From: an uncultured Campylobacter sp.
GTDB lineage: Bacteria > Campylobacterota > Campylobacteria > Campylobacterales > Campylobacteraceae
Direction of reading: 5' to 3'
Assembly: GCF_937997465.1 (NCBI RefSeq)
Contig: NZ_CALKTQ010000030.1
Location: 1-9,921 of the forward strand
DNA: 9,921 nucleotides
Position numbers and translations under genes: made by a program. The notes under the pieces are model-generated. The model was given only the letters and a program-made list of their open reading frames with translations, was not told the origin of the DNA and made no database searches. This document shows positions 6,054 to 9,921 of this stretch, piece after piece. Position 1 is the first letter of the stretch; every line of letters begins with the position of its first letter.

Positions 6054-7003
6054 AATAAAACTCCTCGTAAAAGGTAGTATTTAGCGACGAAAAAGCTACA
6101 AACAAGAGCATTTACGATCAGCCAAAAAGAGGAAATTTTGAGCAAATGCTCGTAAGGTTTTTTCACGATTAGCTCGACCAAAAACGCCGCGATACCGTAG
6201 AAAATACCCAAAAACAGCGAGCCCCAGATGAGGTAGCCGACGTAAAAATACTCGCCCTTTAGCATGCAGTACGGGCATTTGTGATTTGGCTGTTCGTAGA
6301 CGTAAAGCCCGAAAAAATAAGTAATCGCGTAGTATGCGATAAACAAAAACAGCAGGTTGCAAACAAAGCTCGCCATCGTCTGTTTGAGTAAATTTAGCGT
6401 CAAAATGACCGCAAAAATGGCGTAGTAAAATATGACCAAATTTAACTTCGTGTAGCCAAACGGTAGCTTTGGCGCCTGAAACACGACCGAGCAGCAAAAG
6501 ACGGGCACTTTTAACGGCACGTTACTAAAAAATAGGATCTCGGCGGCAAATTCGATCAAAACGCCGATAAAAAGCGCGGTGAAGATGATGTATTTTCGCT
6601 TTAAATACGGAAAATTCGTCGCCTTTAAATCAAGCGAATTTATGATGAGCCACAGCCCAAAGCCAAAGATGAGCAGCAGTTTTAGCAGCAGCAAAATGCC
6701 GCCAAATTGATTTGATCCGATGACGCCAGCCGAGCACATGGCGCCGGGCACCACGTCTGCTAGCTCGTTTAGAGATAGCGCGAAAAATACGAACAAAACG
6801 ATCTTGCAAACTACGGCAAAAAACAAAATCGTATTTACGAGGTAGTTGCGTTTTTCTAGGTCGTACTGTAAATTTGACGTCGAGTTAAAGTCCCATAGCC
6901 GCATGATACGCACGACGAAATACTGCGAAATGCCCATCAGCACGATGATGATGAGCTCGATTAGCAAAAACGCGATAACAACGTCCGATAAAAATACGCT
7001 CAC
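6050..7003 (-). CDS. Eight-helix membrane protein with three cysteine clusters, including HKCPYC
   Basis: Not assigned to a named family. The 317-residue product has about eight hydrophobic helices (roughly 8-35, 57-78, 101-124, 137-158, 187-207, 211-236, 251-279, 288-310). Positively charged loops fall after helices 1, 3, 5 and 7 (RIMR, YLKRK, LKQ, VKKPYEH), which puts those loops in the cytoplasm and both termini outside. The remaining loops would be periplasmic, and each carries cysteine: PGAMCSAGV (Cys90), PVFCCS (Cys170-171) and HKCPYC (Cys243 and Cys246). This suits metal binding or thiol-disulfide exchange near the periplasm. The CPYC motif recalls thioredoxin or DsbB/VKOR active sites, but the protein is not clearly one of those. 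Translation starts at a GTG (7003-7001) that overlaps the ATPase stop as GTGA, with GGAGAG 5 bases upstream. A copper-related job is inferred from NosL in the same operon. Confidence 0.9.
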   Translation of the reverse strand: MSVFLSDVVIAFLLIELIIIVLMGISQYFVVRIMRLWDFNSTSNLQYDLEKRNYLVNTILFFAVVCKIVLFVFFALSLNELADVVPGAMCSAGVIGSNQFGGILLLLKLLLIFGFGLWLIINSLDLKATNFPYLKRKYIIFTALFIGVLIEFAAEILFFSNVPLKVPVFCCSVVFQAPKLPFGYTKLNLVIFYYAIFAVILTLNLLKQTMASFVCNLLFLFIAYYAITYFFGLYVYEQPNHKCPYCMLKGEYFYVGYLIWGSLFLGIFYGIAAFLVELIVKKPYEHLLKISSFWLIVNALVCSFFVAKYYLLRGVLL

Positions 7004-7674
7004 AGCATCTCTCCGTCTTGCATCCTCACGTAGCCGTCCACGAAGTCCAGATCGTCAAATAAAATATCGTGCGTAGCGACGACGACGGTCTTTTTTAGCT
7101 CTTTAAATTTTTTCAGCATTTCGATAAAAATAAGCGAGTTTTGCTTGTCCAAATTTGCCGTCGGTTCGTCGGCTAGTATGACGCTAGGATCCATCGCTAG
7201 AGCCCTTGCTATCGCGCATCGCTGCTTCTCGCCGCCGCTTAGCTTTGAGATTATTTGATCTTTTTTGTGCGCGATGTTAGCGAGATTTAGCGCGCGATCG
7301 ATTTGCGAATTTAGCTCGGCTTTTTTAAGACTTGTTAAGCTTAGCGGCGCCAGCACGTTTTGATAGACGCTAAGGCCCTCGATCAGGTTAAAGGACTGAA
7401 ATATAAACCCGACCTCGCTATGTCTAAAATTTGAACTCATGATGTCTGGTAGTTTTGAGACGTTGCGACCGTTGATTAGCGCTTCGCCGCTGCTTGGTTT
7501 GCTAAGCGCGCCTAGAATGCCTAGTAGCGTACTTTTGCCGCTACCGCTAACGCCTTTTAGGATGACTAGATCGCCGCTTTTTACCGTCAAATTTATATTT
7601 TTCAGCGCGTGAAATTCGTTTGGTTTGTTTTGATTGTAAATTTTACAGAGATTTTTTACTTCTATCGCGTTCAT
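7000..7674 (-). CDS. ABC transporter ATP-binding protein, LolD/MacB type
   Basis: This is the cytoplasmic ATPase partner of the FtsX-type permease encoded just upstream. The 224-residue length is typical of LolD/FtsE/MacB nucleotide-binding domains. All motifs are intact: Walker A GVSGSGKST (41-49), Q-loop Gln93 in FIFQSFNLI, signature LSGGEKQR (145-152), Walker B VILADE (165-170) with the catalytic Glu170, D-loop NLD (174-176) and switch His202 in VVATHD. In this family ATP hydrolysis drives conformational change across the membrane (mechanotransmission) and usually does not move a small solute through a pore. The ATG overlaps the permease stop as ATGA. The downstream membrane protein begins in its stop codon. 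The substrate cannot be read from the ATPase. It differs in context from NosF, the ATPase of the NosDFY system. Confidence 0.95.
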   Translation of the reverse strand: MNAIEVKNLCKIYNQNKPNEFHALKNINLTVKSGDLVILKGVSGSGKSTLLGILGALSKPSSGEALINGRNVSKLPDIMSSNFRHSEVGFIFQSFNLIEGLSVYQNVLAPLSLTSLKKAELNSQIDRALNLANIAHKKDQIISKLSGGEKQRCAIARALAMDPSVILADEPTANLDKQNSLIFIEMLKKFKELKKTVVVATHDILFDDLDFVDGYVRMQDGEML

Positions 7675-8780
7675 TTTACTGCCTCGCTCATGTCGCTAAC
7701 GGCGATGCGCCACGACGGGATGATGACGAATGCTAAAAACGGAATCACGTTAAAAACAAAGATCAAAAATAGCATATTAAAGTCGATGATCGGCGTAAAA
7801 TCCGTGAAATTTGCTACCTCGCTGCCTAAAAATATATCGCGTAAAAACGGCGCGCCGAATAAAAACACGTAGATATATGCTCCAGCGACGCCCAGCAAAT
7901 AGGCGCTAAAAGAAACTACGATATTTTGGATAAATTTAAGCGCGATGATATTTCTCACGCTAAAGCCGATACTGCGCAATATCGCGATCTCCTTTTTCTT
8001 CTCGCCGTATGCGAGCGAAATTTGATTTTTCAGCAGGATAAAAAACGAAACCATCGCCACGACGTAAAGTACCATGAAAATGCCGCCTTTGTAGTAGTAA
8101 AGGTGCCTTATTTTGGCCACGCCGTCCTCGATGCTCGTAACCTCGGTGTTCGGATATACGTTTTGGATCTTTAGGGCCACTTCGCTGATCTCGTTTACGT
8201 TTGGTACTTCGACGTAGAGCCTCGTGTATTCGCCCTCTTTTAGACTTAGTACCTCGCGCGCGGTGGCTGGATTCATGTAGATGACGTCGTTTGAGACGAT
8301 ACCCGTTTCATGCGGCGCGGTTTTGTTGATCTTCATCGGGATCATTTTTTCTTCGGTTAAAAAGTTAAAAACGTCCTCGTAATAAAGCTCCGCCATCTCT
8401 TTTTTTACGCCTTCGCCCACGATCATCTCGTTTTCGTCTAAATTTTCATCGCCGACGATGTGAAACCAGACTCTTTTTTGCGCAAAATAATACTCTCCCT
8501 CGACCGCTCCCTCGACGCTAGCAACGCCGGGGATCTTTGAGACGTCGTAGATGTAGCCGTCGTGTATCAGGTCTCGTTTGCCCGCACGCAGAGCCTCGAC
8601 GACGACTTCTGGCTTTGAGCGGGTCAAATTCGTAAGGTCGCTTTGGATGGAGCTTGAGACGAAAAGAACCGCGCTTAAGATAAACACGATAAAAGCGAAG
8701 ATAAAAAAGCTAAAAGCGTGATCGGCGCGGTCTTTATAGAGCAGCGTAACTGCGTAATCGATAAAATTTTTACTCGGCAT
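7671..8780 (-). CDS. FtsX/MacB-type ABC transporter permease
   Basis: The 369-residue product has the MacB/LolE topology: one helix (about 22-44), a large periplasmic domain (about 46-230), then three helices (about 233-251, 281-306, 336-357). KKKEIAILRSIGFSVRNI (261-278) is the coupling-helix signature of FtsX-family permeases. The periplasmic part has the MacB_PCD pattern (IPGVASVEG, HIVGDENL, VGEGV) and no cysteines or Met clusters that would mark a metal site. Start: the open frame reaches a TTG at 8786, but the ATG at 8780 has GGGAAG 7 bases upstream and is preferred. It overlaps the preceding small gene by 11 bp and the ATPase gene by 4 bp. It probably works with that ATPase as a dimer on a periplasmic or membrane-bound substrate. 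Confidence 0.93.
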   Translation of the reverse strand: MPSKNFIDYAVTLLYKDRADHAFSFFIFAFIVFILSAVLFVSSSIQSDLTNLTRSKPEVVVEALRAGKRDLIHDGYIYDVSKIPGVASVEGAVEGEYYFAQKRVWFHIVGDENLDENEMIVGEGVKKEMAELYYEDVFNFLTEEKMIPMKINKTAPHETGIVSNDVIYMNPATAREVLSLKEGEYTRLYVEVPNVNEISEVALKIQNVYPNTEVTSIEDGVAKIRHLYYYKGGIFMVLYVVAMVSFFILLKNQISLAYGEKKKEIAILRSIGFSVRNIIALKFIQNIVVSFSAYLLGVAGAYIYVFLFGAPFLRDIFLGSEVANFTDFTPIIDFNMLFLIFVFNVIPFLAFVIIPSWRIAVSDMSEAVK

Positions 8781-8958
8781 AGACAAACTTCCCGTACTCT
8801 TTTGAAATAAAATTCGTCGAAATTTGCGCGTCTTTGACGGATTTTTGGATCAAATTTAGCTGAGCTTCCTTGCCTGCTCTATCGTAACCTAGGTAATGCG
8901 CCCCGATACAAACGTAAAGGATCGCAAAAAAGCCCGCTAAAACGCAGATGAGTCTCAC
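8770..8958 (-). CDS. Small single-helix membrane-anchored protein (62 residues)
   Basis: I recognise no family. The product has one hydrophobic helix (about 3-24, with Cys5 and Cys17), then a charged tail of about 38 residues (DRAGKEAQLNLIQKSVKDAQ...) that is probably helical and periplasmic. That it is a real gene follows from its packing: the GTG start (8958-8956) overlaps the NosL-like gene's stop as GTGA, GAGAGG lies 5 bases upstream, and its end overlaps the permease start by 11 bp. It could be a small subunit or adaptor between the NosL protein and the transporter. That role is a guess based only on position. Confidence 0.75.
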   Translation of the reverse strand: MRLICVLAGFFAILYVCIGAHYLGYDRAGKEAQLNLIQKSVKDAQISTNFISKEYGKFVYAE

Positions 8959-9921
8959 ATCAACCTCTCTACTAAAAGAGTCGTGATCTCGTCAAATTTG
9001 ACGATCTGTTTGCCGCCGTGATCTTTGGCAAATGTTTTAGCGTCCTCTTCGTTTGCAAACGGTATGAGCTCGTTGCCCATAGGTCCGAGCACGTTTGAGC
9101 CGGTTACGTAGTAGGCGGTTCTGGCATCGATTTTGTTTAGCTTGTAGTAGTCGCTAACGTAAATTTGATCGTCTTTTTTGCCTTTTTCGAAATAATACTT
9201 CATCATGTCCTTGACGCCGTCAAAGTAAAGCTCCTCTTTGCTTGTTTTCATCATCGTCGCCCACTGCGGGTTTTTGCCGATTAGCATACCGCAAACAGGG
9301 CAGCGAGCGCCTTTTGGCACGACGATCCTCTCGGCTTTTTGCGCTTTTTGCTTAGATTTTGAGGCTTGATCGCTAGTGCCTAAATTTGCCGGAGTGTCCC
9401 ATAGATATAGAGCTGCTGCTTGTAGGTGTTTGTCGTATTCTGGAGCCTTGCTTGCGCCCTTTGCGTCGCATGTTTTTTTGAGGTGGGCTTTTAGCTCTGA
9501 GATGGCTTTAAAGCTTTTTGGGTCGACTTTCTCGCAGTTTGCTTCGTAAAATTCCTTACCGTGCGCATAAACACCGCCTTCGCGTTTGGCTTTTATCATC
9601 TTGTTATCGCCCTCAAAATCCTGCCCCGCAATCTCGTAGGCCTTGGCGAAATTCATTATCTTGCCGCCGTTTTCTGCTTGGAATTCTTTCGCGTCGGCTT
9701 CTGTTGAGAAGGCGTATTTGCTATTTCTAGTCATCGTGCCGCCGATCTTGCTGCCGACGACGTAAAAGGCTTTATTTGCATCGATCAAATTTAGATTTTT
9801 CGTATCGACGACCTGCGCGTCGCTTGGGATTTTTCCCTCCGTTAATTCGTATAAGCAGTGCAGAGATGCTACTTGTTTGCCGTTATAGACGTGGTTGGTT
9901 TTATAAAATTTAACCAAATTC
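8955..9921 (-). CDS. NosL-family protein with two NosL-like copies (5' end beyond the right edge)
   Basis: NosL is a periplasmic Cu(I)-binding chaperone, best known for supplying copper to nitrous oxide reductase. About 320 residues are visible (numbered from the TTG at 9917-9915). The C-terminal copy (about 200-318) has the metal motif CPVCGM (206-211), ELYFDGVKDMMKYY, DARTAYYVTGSNVLGPMG and FANEEDAKTFAKDHGGK. The N-terminal copy (1-98) aligns with it through DANKAFYVVGSKIGGTM and FSTEADAKEFQAENGGK, but only SLHC (Cys21) is visible where metal ligands might be. Between them, 117-174 is a helical piece with Cys128 and Cys150 that recalls a cytochrome c fold without CxxCH. The TTG is unlikely to be the true start: an in-frame AAT precedes it, no stop is seen, and no signal peptide is present, so the gene should continue rightward. 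Confidence 0.88.
   Translation of the reverse strand, partial: NLVKFYKTNHVYNGKQVASLHCLYELTEGKIPSDAQVVDTKNLNLIDANKAFYVVGSKIGGTMTRNSKYAFSTEADAKEFQAENGGKIMNFAKAYEIAGQDFEGDNKMIKAKREGGVYAHGKEFYEANCEKVDPKSFKAISELKAHLKKTCDAKGASKAPEYDKHLQAAALYLWDTPANLGTSDQASKSKQKAQKAERIVVPKGARCPVCGMLIGKNPQWATMMKTSKEELYFDGVKDMMKYYFEKGKKDDQIYVSDYYKLNKIDARTAYYVTGSNVLGPMGNELIPFANEEDAKTFAKDHGGKQIVKFDEITTLLVERLM

Noticed and set aside
8781..8786. TTG at 8786 as the permease start
   Set aside because: The GGGAAG site is only 1 base from the TTG but 7 bases from the ATG at 8780, so the ATG is better.
9915..9917. TTG at 9917 as the true NosL-like start
   Set aside because: The frame is open to the window edge, no signal peptide follows, and a periplasmic NosL protein needs one. 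The gene is treated as cut at the edge.
5544..9921. Assigning the leftward block as a standard nos (N2O reductase) operon
   Set aside because: No nosZ, nosD, nosF or nosY-type gene is visible, and the permease is FtsX/MacB-like and not ABC-2-like, so the classical operon name would mislead.

Overview
The window looks like chromosomal DNA of a Campylobacter-type epsilonproteobacterium (Campylobacterota), probably one of the higher-GC species of the C. curvus/showae/rectus/concisus type. The reasons are the many AAATTT and AAAATTT tracts, a TTTTTGGGTAAAAT-style promoter, an RNase J with a long Asn/Gln/Lys-rich N-terminal extension, and very dense gene packing. The species assignment is inference. 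I see no phage, IS, CRISPR, tRNA or rRNA sequence.

Left part (1-5178): the 5' end of hisF (histidine biosynthesis) runs leftward out of the window. Divergent from it, after a 273-bp gap, is a rightward block rsmA - rnj - kdsD - rluB-like. rsmA and rnj overlap by 53 bp, and the next two junctions are 9 bp and 1 bp, so this is almost certainly one operon. Three products act on RNA (16S rRNA dimethylation, RNA decay/processing, rRNA pseudouridylation). The fourth, KdsD, makes the precursor of the LPS/LOS sugar Kdo. The hisF-rsmA gap holds a good candidate promoter and a roughly 180-nt leader with several hairpins, the last two of which overlap and could compete at the rsmA ribosome binding site.

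Middle (5179-5543): a 365-bp AT-rich gap between convergent operons. I call no gene there. It holds three palindromes in a row (5358-5394), a weak hairpin followed by T residues (5404-5432), and an inverted repeat at the end of the leftward operon (5517-5557).

Right part (5544-9921): six leftward genes, each overlapping the next by 4-11 bp. In transcription order they are: a NosL-type protein with two NosL-like copies (cut by the window edge), a 62-residue anchored peptide, an FtsX/MacB-type permease, a LolD/MacB-type ATPase, an eight-helix membrane protein with three cysteine clusters on one face, and a 169-residue anchored protein that resembles a NosL domain without its CxxC motif. NosL is a known periplasmic Cu(I) chaperone. 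The simplest reading is an export or handling system for a metal (probably copper) or for a periplasmic metalloprotein, distinct from the classical NosDFY transporter. This block is the most interesting part of the window. The promoter of this operon lies beyond the right edge.
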